A DNA stretch of 11,151 bases, from the NCBI GenBank assembly GCA_003176075.1, contig PSRN01000129.1, forward strand, positions 1-11,151, written 5' to 3'. Within the stretch, counting starts at the first letter, position 1. The number at the start of each line of letters is the position of its first letter. Origin of the DNA: Bdellovibrio sp. (GTDB taxonomy: Bacteria; Bdellovibrionota; Bdellovibrionia; Bdellovibrionales; Bdellovibrionaceae). Position numbers and translations under genes: made by a program. Below the pieces are notes generated by a model, which was given only the letters and a program-made list of their open reading frames with translations, did not search any database and was not told where the DNA came from. Positions 1 through 6,247 of this stretch are shown one piece after another.

Positions 1-610
1 CCGTCGAACATCAGAAATCAAGTCGGCTCATTTTTATGATTTATGTGACCGAATTTATAGCCACCTATATATCTGGATTCATGATATCGATTGAGTTGTC
101 ATCGTTGATGAGGCGGTGACTTTGTCGACTGACAGCGATCGATCCTTCGCATTCAAATTTAGTCACTCGAAAGAGTTGGTCCGCCGGTTTTTTTTCTGTC
201 TGTCGGTATTGCGCCGATATTTTGCTTTAACTCACCCCATCGATTTGAGATGTCGCAAAGAAAAGTCGTCAGAAAATTCAGCTCCCAGGAGTTTGCATAA
301 ATTTCATTTACTCACTAAACACCTTCTTGCCTGCGCGCCTTTATCCAGGAGTTGTTTGAAACCGCCGTTGGTGACAGAACAGGTCGTGTCGTATTGGGAC
401 CTAGTCCTCTTGCTAGGTGGTGCGAGAACTGGTGGTGTTTTGTCGATTTTCCGTCGGGATTCGCGAAAGCAATGACTTTTGAATATAAGAAATTAAAATT
501 TTCATCTGCAATTTGCTTTAGAGTGAAACGACTTTGTTAAATTATTTGAGAAGAATTCCGATAAAATTGTGAAACAACAATGACCAAAACCAAGGATGGG
601 CACGGTGATC
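1..610. other. Left-hand region with no convincing gene
   Basis: This 610-base stretch holds open frames at 116-475 and 352-540 on the plus strand. Their predicted proteins are basic, of odd composition, overlap each other in different frames, lack good ribosome binding sites and match no family I recognise, so I do not call them. A frame open from the window edge to a TGA at 115-117 could be the tail of an upstream gene, but nothing supports it. A small hairpin lies at 399-418. No tRNA or known structured RNA is recognised. The last part presumably carries the promoter of the gene at 611, but I see no clear -35/-10 pair. Confidence 0.5.
399..418 (+). other. Short inverted repeat (hairpin) in the non-coding left region
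   Basis: ACCTAG at 399-404 and CTAGGT at 413-418 are perfect inverted repeats around an 8-base loop. There is no following T-run, so it is not a clear intrinsic terminator. It may be chance or part of an untranslated RNA. Confidence 0.25.
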
Positions 611-621
611 ATGAAGGATAA
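580..621 (+). other. Possible 13-codon upstream ORF overlapping the next start
   Basis: An ATG at 580 opens a 13-codon frame (peptide MTKTKDGHGDHEG) that ends at TAA 619-621, just inside the gene starting at 611. Overlapping upstream ORFs can couple or dampen translation. No clear ribosome binding site precedes it, so this may be chance. Confidence 0.2.
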
Positions 622-2053
622 AATTTTAATTGTCACAACTCGAGACGGTGCACTCAAGCAGGCGGATGCGTTTTTGCGCCATCGTAAATATGATGTCATC
701 TCGACATCGGATCTTCGTCTCGCCGCCAAGCTGGCTGTGAAAAAACAAATCCCATTCATCGTTCTTCCTGTGGATCACCCCAATTCAAAAGTAAAAAAGT
801 TCCCAAAGATGATCTTTCAATTCTACAATCCCCGAATAATCGGATATGTACAAAATGCCACGAGTGCTTCCATGGCTCTCTTGAACGACCTGGGGTTTGA
901 ATTCACCGTCTCTCCCCCTGTTTCGGGGCCGGCCCTGGAAAGAGTGATTCAACGAATCCTGAAGGAATTTTCGTTGCGAGAGGACAGCCACCCGCGCGGG
1001 CATGGGCCCGCCGCCACCTCTTCAGGATTTTACATTGCAAAGGGCGAACCCGCTGCAGCCCCGGCGACCATCATTCAAGAAGGCCCCGGGGAAAGAGAGT
1101 TCTTTTACGGCGGTTCCGCGACCGATCAAGACTCTTCCGCAAAGGATGAAGCATCGCCGGTACCGGCAGGCGCGTCGGCCACGAAGGGTCCTTTCGCGGC
1201 GGAATTGAAGAACGAAGAGAAGCTGCAATCCCGCTATGAGCCGCCTTCCCTGCAGGTTTATCAATCAAGAGGTCTTCTGCCGCGCCAGGATTCAAAATTC
1301 GCCAGCGAGACCGAGAGGGCTCTCGAGAGCTCGGTCAACCAAAAAGGATCCGGCCAAAAAGCACCCAATGAGGAAGCAGCCAATCAAGAAGCTCCAAATC
1401 AAGCAGCACCAAATCAAGAAGCATCCAGTGGTCCCATCGAGCGATTGGGTTCAACGACGAAGGTCGCTTGCATTGCCGTTCGTTCCAAAACGATGCCCGG
1501 ATATTTGATAGCCGCCATGGGTGGTGATCGGAAAGTCGATTTGCAACTCATTGAGGATATCCGTCAAAAGCTTGTTCGTGTTTTTATTGGATTGGGTGCT
1601 GAATTTGAGCACACGCAAGCGATGCAGATGGAGCTCGCGCCTCTTGATTTTCAAAAGTGGGCGATTGAAAAAGCCGATTTTCTAAAAATGGCGGTTTATG
1701 ACTCGCACGAAATTGCACTGGCTTTCTTTCCTGATGGGAACGGCTTTATTCAACTTGAAGCATCTGAGTTGGACAATATGTATCGAGTCAGTATCGATAG
1801 TTTGCTGGATGACCGGGAGACTCAGTTCAACTTGTATATCTTTCTCGAGGCCAATCATCGGCTCCTTCTTTACGCGACCAATGGTGTTTCAATTGAACAA
1901 AAGAGAGTTCAGCGCCTCAAGGAACGGGGAATCCGCTGTTTGCATTTCGAAAAGAGCGAAGCCAGACAGTTCCTCGACTATACGACGCGGACCCACGTGC
2001 GGGCCTTGATAGATAAGTGGCAAGCTGTGGGGAGGTCGGAGACCTTGGTTTAG
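611..2053 (+). CDS. Degenerate receiver-domain protein with Q/N/A-rich linker and C-terminal regulatory domain
   Basis: Predicted 480-aa cytoplasmic signalling protein, not a named family. Residues about 4-120 read as a response-regulator receiver fold: strand KILIVTT, acidic residue D12, a strand ending at D55 (spacing like the usual phospho-Asp), and a C-terminal SPP-x-SGPALERVI stretch where receivers normally have K-P. The conserved Lys is replaced by Ser (S101), so phosphorylation may be lost. Residues about 121-280 are low-complexity, including an imperfect Ala/Asn/Gln/Pro repeat. Residues about 285-475 form a second domain. Its end (NLYIFLEANHRLLLY, then an ERLKERGI-like stretch and a YTTRTHV stretch) resembles the regulatory region that precedes HD-GYP domains in Bdellovibrio-like proteins, but no HD or GGDEF catalytic motif follows. 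I prefer ATG 611 over ATG 596 because AAGGATGG at 592-599 lies 11 nt upstream, whereas it abuts 596. Function unknown; probably protein-protein or c-di-GMP-related signalling. Confidence 0.8.
   Translation: MKDKILIVTTRDGALKQADAFLRHRKYDVISTSDLRLAAKLAVKKQIPFIVLPVDHPNSKVKKFPKMIFQFYNPRIIGYVQNATSASMALLNDLGFEFTVSPPVSGPALERVIQRILKEFSLREDSHPRGHGPAATSSGFYIAKGEPAAAPATIIQEGPGEREFFYGGSATDQDSSAKDEASPVPAGASATKGPFAAELKNEEKLQSRYEPPSLQVYQSRGLLPRQDSKFASETERALESSVNQKGSGQKAPNEEAANQEAPNQAAPNQEASSGPIERLGSTTKVACIAVRSKTMPGYLIAAMGGDRKVDLQLIEDIRQKLVRVFIGLGAEFEHTQAMQMELAPLDFQKWAIEKADFLKMAVYDSHEIALAFFPDGNGFIQLEASELDNMYRVSIDSLLDDRETQFNLYIFLEANHRLLLYATNGVSIEQKRVQRLKERGIRCLHFEKSEARQFLDYTTRTHVRALIDKWQAVGRSETLV
1355..1426 (+). 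repeat. Imperfect ~15-bp in-frame tandem repeat in the linker
   Basis: The linker of the 611-2053 gene contains imperfect copies of a unit close to CCAATCAAGAAGCAC, encoding variations on A-P-N-Q-E/A (roughly residues 249-272). The period is a multiple of three, so copy-number changes by slippage would keep the frame. Confidence 0.6.
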
Positions 2054-2289
2054 TCTTTGACATCGGCTTTCTATGGACTGAAAGCAAATGCAATCGTTTG
2101 GGTTTATGAAGGTTGCGCGATTTGCCATCTTAGATGCGCTCTTAGAACTTGAGCTCCCAAATTGAGTTGTCCTGATGTTTGCTGGGCCGGGTGGGGAGCC
2201 GCTTGAATCCAAGATTCTGAACGACTCGAAGTTCCATAAATCGAACCGTTGGCAACGCTAATTGGGAACGCGGTCACTCCGGTGGCCAG
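2054..2289. other. Spacer with fragmentary coding-like frames
   Basis: There is no complete gene. The frame that continues into the 2290 gene is open from 2221 and reads as plausible protein (…ANWERGHSGGQL…), but lacks ATG, GTG or TTG before 2290. A different frame starting at ATG 2106 reads 19 codons to a TGA at 2163, then stays open to a TAA around 2257-2259. This could be the decayed 5' part of the downstream gene or chance. No terminator for the upstream gene is apparent. Confidence 0.35.
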
Positions 2290-2697
2290 TTGATTGATGA
2301 CAGGCCTGACGCCGACGAACTTGGTGCATTGGAAATGTCAAATATTTCCGATGAATTGAAAGAGAATCCCTACTTCTTGTCGCTCAATGAAGCGTCCGAC
2401 CAGGACAACGACTTGAATTTCTCAATGATTCGGACCGCTCTGACGATCGCTCTGGTGCACCGTGGGGATGGTCAATTTCTCCTTACAAAATATAATAGCT
2501 TGATCTCAAGACGTTTTAGGGAAATCGGCTTGAAACCTTCAAAATTATTGAGTGAAGCGGGCTTTCTATCTGACGGCGGTGCCTTCGTCTTTTTGGGAGC
2601 TGACTTCGATTTCACTCAATCGAATAACCACGTCACCGCCGAAATCGAACGGGAGTTCATCAAGCCCACTAGAGAGGTTGAGAAGACGGATTTTTGA
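2290..2697 (+). CDS. Small hypothetical protein, possibly 5'-truncated
   Basis: Predicted 135 aa from TTG 2290, or 120 aa from ATG 2335 (MSNISDELKENPYFL). I do not recognise the family. The protein is acidic at its N-terminus, soluble, has no signal peptide or membrane segment, and contains a central mixed alpha/beta stretch (MIRTALTIALVHRGDG, then a FRKIGLKPSKLLSEAGF-like helix and a GGAFVFLGADFDF strand). Neither start has a strong ribosome binding site. Protein-like sequence continues upstream of 2290 in frame to 2221 without a start codon, so the gene may have lost its beginning. It converges with the minus-strand nuclease gene, leaving 134 nt between them. It may be a real short gene, a relic, or part of the signalling gene's neighbourhood. 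Confidence 0.45.
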   Translation: MIDDRPDADELGALEMSNISDELKENPYFLSLNEASDQDNDLNFSMIRTALTIALVHRGDGQFLLTKYNSLISRRFREIGLKPSKLLSEAGFLSDGGAFVFLGADFDFTQSNNHVTAEIEREFIKPTREVEKTDF

Positions 2698-2749
2698 AGG
2701 CCAAAGGGCCAATGAGGATAGGGTTTGGTGTCTGGCAAGGATGGTTCGC

Positions 2750-2774
2750 ATTACGAAGAAATCGTAATCATTTT
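2750..2774 (+). terminator. Weak hairpin with short T-run between convergent genes
   Basis: ATTACGA at 2750-2756 pairs perfectly with TCGTAAT at 2762-2768 across a 5-base loop, followed by CATTTT. It lies 53 nt beyond the 2290-2697 stop and could end that transcript. The stem is AT-rich and the T-run short, so confidence is low. Confidence 0.35.
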
Positions 2775-2831
2775 GTGTTGAGACAGTGCAACTACATTTC
2801 TCTTCGCAAATGACGGTTTGTCCTGCCATGA

Positions 2832-4211
2832 TCACTCCAAATTGAACTCTTGATCTTGGGCTGGAACGGAACAGTTCCAAGCGAATTTTTCTTCAATGTG
2901 AGTTTTCATCTGCTCCGCGGTCTGTCGCTCACCATGGGTTACGAACACTCTTTTTGGCTTCACCGGTGACTTCGACAGCCACGCCAAAATTTCGGCGTAA
3001 TCAGCATGTGCCGACAGATTTTCCAGCGAGAAAACTTTTGCGTTAACCTGAACCATTTCCCGATGGATTTTGATCGTCTTAGCCCCATCTTGAATCTGGC
3101 GCCCTCGAGTTCCCTCGGCTTGGAAGCCAGCAAGAAGGATTGCATTATTGGGATCAGGCGCAAACGCCTTGAGGTGATGAAGGATTCTTCCGCCGGTCGC
3201 CATGCCGCTGGCGGAAATAATGATCATCGCCCCTTTGCGAAGGTTGAGCGCCTTGGATTCTTCAACGGAGTTGATGTATTTAACGACCTCGCACATCTCA
3301 CGGCATTGGTTATCGTGCAACTTGTGTAAGAACTTGAATTCACAAAACACGTGATTCAAACTGGTGGCCATGGGGCTGTTTAAAAACATGGGTATGTTGG
3401 GAATTCGATTTTCCCTTCTCAACTCCGCCAAAAAATGCAAAAGGGTTTGCACCCTCCCAAGTGTAAAAGCTGGAATCAAAACGACGCCGTTTTTATCAGT
3501 CGTCTCATTGATGACTTTTTCGAGGTCGCCTTTTGGATCGCTTTTCGGGTGAATCCTATTCCCGTAGGTTGATTCAACAACCAGGTAATCGACATTGGGT
3601 AATGGTTCAGGATCTTTGAGAATTGGGTCATTTAATCGTCCCACATCTCCGGAAAAAGCAATCGTGGAATTTCCCACTTTGACAATGACCGAAGCGGCGC
3701 CGAGAATGTGGCCGGCATACTGAAACCGAACGTCGAATTCGTTGGCCACGCGAATGGATTCATCAAAGGGAACTGGTGAAAAAAGCTTAAGCGCCTGTCC
3801 GGCCTCTTCTCTGGTGAAAAGAGCGAGTGGCGGCTCATGTTTGGACAGTTTCTTTCTTCCCAGATATTCCGCTTCCTCTTCCTGGATATGGCCCGTATCG
3901 GGAAGGAGAATGCGACACAAGGCCTCGGTGGCCGGCGTGCAGAAGATTTTCCCATTGAACCCTTCCTTGACGAGCTTTGGAATGTATCCGGAGTGGTCGA
4001 TGTGCGCATGGGTAAGGATGATTGCGTCTATTTTTCTTGGATCAATCGGAAACCGATCCCAATTTTTCAGACGCAGTTCTTTCAATCCTTGAAAAAGTCC
4101 GCAATCAACCAAGATGTTCTTCGAATTGGACGTTAAGAGGTACTTTGAGCCCGTAACTGTTTGGGCGCCGCCGAGGAATTGTATTCTTGGAGCAAGCGAT
4201 TCAACCTTCAT
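2832..4211 (-). CDS. Beta-CASP metallo-beta-lactamase-fold ribonuclease / RNA-processing exonuclease
   Basis: Predicted 459-aa cytoplasmic zinc-dependent nuclease of the Ysh1/CPSF73-like family that processes or degrades RNA; its substrate here is unknown. Visible motifs in order: the metal-binding THAHIDH (H68, H70, D72, H73), AGH (H168), SGD (D189), VVESTYGN with the family's E213, the beta-CASP region (IPAFTLGRVQ about 247-256; IIISASGMATGGR about 330-342; GFQAEGTRGRQ about 362-372), SAHADY (H402) and VTHGE (H426). All metal ligands are present and the length is normal for the family. I choose ATG 4211 because GGGAGA (4218-4223) precedes it by 6 nt and the conserved fold starts directly after it. 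An in-frame ATG at 4340 would add 43 unrelated residues lying inside the upstream gene. The start overlaps the upstream stop by 11 nt, implying translational coupling. It is the last gene of the four-gene minus-strand operon. Confidence 0.92.
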   Translation of the reverse strand: MKVESLAPRIQFLGGAQTVTGSKYLLTSNSKNILVDCGLFQGLKELRLKNWDRFPIDPRKIDAIILTHAHIDHSGYIPKLVKEGFNGKIFCTPATEALCRILLPDTGHIQEEEAEYLGRKKLSKHEPPLALFTREEAGQALKLFSPVPFDESIRVANEFDVRFQYAGHILGAASVIVKVGNSTIAFSGDVGRLNDPILKDPEPLPNVDYLVVESTYGNRIHPKSDPKGDLEKVINETTDKNGVVLIPAFTLGRVQTLLHFLAELRRENRIPNIPMFLNSPMATSLNHVFCEFKFLHKLHDNQCREMCEVVKYINSVEESKALNLRKGAMIIISASGMATGGRILHHLKAFAPDPNNAILLAGFQAEGTRGRQIQDGAKTIKIHREMVQVNAKVFSLENLSAHADYAEILAWLSKSPVKPKRVFVTHGERQTAEQMKTHIEEKFAWNCSVPAQDQEFNLE

Positions 4212-4824
4212 TCCGGGTCTCCCAAATGAAATTGCATTCTCGTTTCCCGTCCGAGATTCTGTGTCCGGGCCCACCTCTGTTGAATAAGATTTTGTCCGGC
4301 AAATATGAATTGAACGCGGCATTATCGATCTGACAGACAATTGGAGTTAGTTCCGGAAAGCCCAAGCTGGTCATAAGCTCGTGATAGAGGCACTTCGTAA
4401 CCTTGACTTCGAATCGCTTGGCCGTTCTCTCGACAACCTCGAGAGTATTCCAACGCGTGAAGCCCAATTTATTAACCTCAATTTCGGTATCGCAAAGATT
4501 CGCGAAGGACCGCTCTCTTTCTGCGGCCTTGTAGGTCAGGTTCCAACTTGAAATCCCGCCGGTGAGGATCACAACCCGCATGATTTCAAATGCCCTTTTT
4601 TGGCCAATCTTCTTCTTGAGGTTGACATATACCCAAAGTGGAAGAACAGCCAACTCGACAAGCTCCTCGGGAAAACGGGGATCGATAGTTTTTTTGAATC
4701 CGTTCAAGGTCAGCTTGCATTTCAGTAAAAACAAAAATGGGAATTTCATTTCCGACCCAAGCATGTGCAGCAGCACGGGAGTGGTAACCTTCCTGATGTC
4801 CATTTCTCGTTTTACCGAGGCCAT
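4201..4824 (-). CDS. L-2-amino-thiazoline-4-carboxylic acid hydrolase family protein
   Basis: Predicted 207 aa. The C-terminal half carries the pattern I associate with this Pfam family: KVTKCLYHEL (C145, H148), a GFPEL stretch with E158, then C164 and D167 in VCQID, and a final G-K-R-E-C-N-F (C197). The founding enzyme opens the thiazoline ring on the way to L-cysteine, but most homologues are uncharacterised. The Cys/His-rich motifs could equally bind metal or a cofactor, so the substrate here is unknown. The N-terminal half (residues 1-110) is helical and mildly hydrophobic, without a clear signal peptide. The start is ATG 4824 with GTGAGG (4831-4836) 6 nt upstream, and that site lies inside the last codons of the preceding methyltransferase-like gene, 3 nt away. 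The stop overlaps the nuclease start. The family assignment is moderately sure; the reaction is not. Confidence 0.72.
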   Translation of the reverse strand: MASVKREMDIRKVTTPVLLHMLGSEMKFPFLFLLKCKLTLNGFKKTIDPRFPEELVELAVLPLWVYVNLKKKIGQKRAFEIMRVVILTGGISSWNLTYKAAERERSFANLCDTEIEVNKLGFTRWNTLEVVERTAKRFEVKVTKCLYHELMTSLGFPELTPIVCQIDNAAFNSYLPDKILFNRGGPGHRISDGKRECNFIWETRNEG

Positions 4825-4827
4825 AAA

Positions 4828-5502
4828 TTACCTCACGCGTGATGCTGTATGCGACCTACCCTCAAAAAAAAATTTAAGATGAGGGAAATAGCGAGGCGTG
4901 TGGGCAGCATAACGGCGGTATTCATCACCGAATTCGCGTTCAACCGCAGCCTCCTCGCGATGTCCCAATCTCATATAAGTGTAAACGAGGATCGGGAACA
5001 TAATCAAAGTCGGGATCGTTGGCCATTGGAACAAAAAGCCCAGCATGATGAGCGTGAAGGCCACATACTGCGGGTGGCGAACATAATGGTAGGGACCTGT
5101 CACGGCCAAGACTTTGGACTTTTGCGCGTTATAAAGAATTCGCCATGAGGAACTCAGGAGCCAGAACCCACCGCCAATGAGAAAAATGCTCAGGATGTGA
5201 AGCGGATCGAAATGCGGATCTCCTTTAAAGCCGAAAATCGTGTGAAGCAAGTGGCCGTTGTCGTGCGCCAGAAAGTCAATCTGAGGATATTGCTTTGTCA
5301 GCCAACCTGAAAGCAAGAAAATCGTCAGCGGAAAACCATACATTTCGATCATCAGTGCAACGATAAATGCGGAGAAGCCGCCGAAGGTTCGCCAGTCCGT
5401 TTTCGTTTGGGGCTTAAAGAAACTGAAAGCGAAAAAGACAAAAATCAGGGAGTTGATGATCACCAGATCCCAAAGCCCGTATGAAGGTGTTCCGTGTTCC
5501 AT
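4828..5502 (-). CDS. Isoprenylcysteine carboxyl methyltransferase-like integral membrane protein
   Basis: Predicted 224-aa inner-membrane protein. Hydrophobic segments lie at about residues 12-29, 40-66, 101-120 and 146-178 (the last probably two helices). The signature is the ICMT/PEMT-type S-adenosylmethionine-binding end: GPYHYVRHPQY (136-146) and, after the last helices, HREEAAVEREFGDEYRRY (181-198). Family members methylate lipids, isoprenylcysteines or other small acceptors. The bacterial substrate is usually unknown, and copies often sit beside metal-resistance genes. The N-terminal third, with its extra helices and the DNGHLLHTIFG stretch (81-91), is an extension relative to minimal family members. 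ATG 5502 follows the preceding TAA with no gap, and AAGGAGA (5511-5517) lies 8 nt upstream inside the DUF2933 gene. Strong translational coupling with that gene is expected. Confidence 0.85.
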   Translation of the reverse strand: MEHGTPSYGLWDLVIINSLIFVFFAFSFFKPQTKTDWRTFGGFSAFIVALMIEMYGFPLTIFLLSGWLTKQYPQIDFLAHDNGHLLHTIFGFKGDPHFDPLHILSIFLIGGGFWLLSSSWRILYNAQKSKVLAVTGPYHYVRHPQYVAFTLIMLGFLFQWPTIPTLIMFPILVYTYMRLGHREEAAVEREFGDEYRRYAAHTPRYFPHLKFFFEGRSHTASRVR

Positions 5503-5748
5503 TTATTTGGTCTCCTTTTCGTCAGCATGGTGATGATGATGGTGACCACCATGCCCGTGGTGCATGAAGATATGCATGAGCGGGCAGGCCAGCAATAGCA
5601 GGTAGGGTAGGACTTGAATAACGTGCGCCGTGTGCTCGGTGATAAGAAAGAATCCAATAATTGCAATCGCACCCCATTTCCCAATTTGATATAAGTTTGA
5701 AGACCGGCCTGGTCCGTGATTGTGTTGCTGCTTAGCGGTATTTTCCAT
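5503..5748 (-). CDS. DUF2933 family small His-rich membrane protein
   Basis: Predicted 81-aa membrane protein. Two hydrophobic segments (about 23-37 and 44-59) end in the family hallmark LLLACPLMHIFMHHGHGG, and a C-terminal run of six His (69-74) precedes an acidic tail. One Cys (C55), Met and many His make metal binding plausible. The family is typically seen in copper and other heavy-metal resistance clusters and its function is not established. The start is ATG 5748 with a perfect AAGGAG six bases upstream. It is the first gene of the minus-strand operon and is divergent from csoR across 206 nt, so it may respond to the same metal. Its His-rich tail mirrors the His-rich N-terminus of the ATPase. 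Confidence 0.88.
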   Translation of the reverse strand: MENTAKQQHNHGPGRSSNLYQIGKWGAIAIIGFFLITEHTAHVIQVLPYLLLLACPLMHIFMHHGHGGHHHHHHADEKETK

Positions 5749-5776
5749 TCGCCACTCCTTGTGGGAAATTTTATCT

Positions 5777-5790
5777 CTGGCGGCTGCCAG
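5777..5790. repeat. Short perfect dyad upstream of the DUF2933 operon
   Basis: CTGGC (5777-5781) and GCCAG (5786-5790) form an inverted repeat around four bases, 29 nt upstream of the DUF2933 start. It sits next to a weak minus-strand promoter-like pair (TTGGGA and a GATAAAAT-like -10). It could be an operator or the 5' end of the leader. Its sequence is unlike the CsoR-type dyad at 5915. Confidence 0.25.
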
Positions 5791-5883
5791 TTGGTCCCAA
5801 TCTGTTTACTCCAACCTGGCGCAAAAACCTAATGAGCTTCTCGATCCGACCAATTAGCAGGGAGCGTGCCAAAGGTTCAATTC

Positions 5884-5914
5884 TTGCACGAGGTCTAATT
5901 CAGAGCAATACAAT
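5884..5914 (+). promoter_or_regulatory. Candidate promoter of the csoR-copA operon
   Basis: TTGCAC (5884-5889) matches a -35 element and TACAAT (5909-5914) matches a -10 at five of six bases. They are separated by an unusually long 19-nt spacer. The proposed CsoR operator starts at the next base, so bound repressor would block polymerase or initiation. A second -10-like TATACT at 5927-5932 lies inside the operator, without a good -35. Confidence 0.45.
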
Positions 5915-5938
5915 GGGGAGTATGGCTATACTACCCCC
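5915..5938 (+). promoter_or_regulatory. Candidate CsoR operator (G-tract dyad)
   Basis: GGGG-AGTAT (5915-5923) is mirrored by ATACT-A-CCCCC (5928-5938) around GGCT, giving a near-perfect dyad with one extra base in the right arm. CsoR-family repressors are known to bind AT-containing dyads flanked by G/C tracts in their own promoters. The site lies between the -10-like element and the csoR ribosome binding site, consistent with copper-relieved autorepression. Confidence 0.65.
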
Positions 5939-5954
5939 AGTAGGAGATGTTTCA

Positions 5955-6242
5955 ATGAGTCGCAAAATTCGTGGTCTCGTTCATAGTGACCACTCGGCGG
6001 AGATTCCACGGATTCGGAAAATTAGTGGGCAACTCTCTGGAGTAGAAAAAATGATTAATGATGGGCGCCCGTGCGTCGAGATTATGCAGCAGGCGCGAGC
6101 GGTTCATTCGGCAGTCAAGGCGCTGGAAATTGCGATTCTGAAGCGGCATTTAAATACTTGCATTCTCAACTCCGCGCGATCTGAATCGAGTCAGGCCTTC
6201 AATCAACGCCTCAAAGACCTACTTGGTTTGATCAAAGGATAA
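5955..6242 (+). CDS. csoR: CsoR-family copper-sensing transcriptional repressor
   Basis: Predicted 95-aa all-helical DNA-binding repressor. Members form tetramers that leave DNA when Cu(I) binds between subunits. The helix-1 stretch RIRKISGQLSGVEKM (19-33) is typical, and the Cu(I) ligand triad of CsoR is present: C40, H65 and C69 (H-x3-C), rather than the pattern of the nickel or formaldehyde sensors RcnR and FrmR. The N-terminus keeps the common H-x-DHS segment (10-14). I choose ATG 5955 because TAGGAG (5941-5946) precedes it by 8 nt. An earlier in-frame ATG at 5832 would place the operator inside the coding region. The stop is 5 nt before the ATPase start, so the two are co-transcribed. 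Metal specificity is inferred from the ligands and the neighbour. Confidence 0.93.
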   Translation: MSRKIRGLVHSDHSAEIPRIRKISGQLSGVEKMINDGRPCVEIMQQARAVHSAVKALEIAILKRHLNTCILNSARSESSQAFNQRLKDLLGLIKG

Positions 6243-6247
6243 AACGC

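Noticed and set aside
116..540. Two overlapping plus-strand open frames (119 and 62 codons)
   Set aside because: Basic, unusual composition, no ribosome binding site, no recognisable motif, and mutually overlapping in different frames.
2696..2712. GGCC-AAAG-GGCC mini hairpin after the 2290-2697 gene
   Set aside because: Only a 4-bp stem with no T-run; too weak to call a terminator.
4212..4340. Longer N-terminus for the beta-CASP nuclease from ATG 4340
   Set aside because: The added 43 residues lie within the upstream gene's coding region, are not part of the fold, and a good ribosome binding site precedes ATG 4211.
5832..5954. Longer csoR from ATG 5832
   Set aside because: It would place the promoter-like elements and operator inside the gene, and AGGAG is correctly spaced before ATG 5955.
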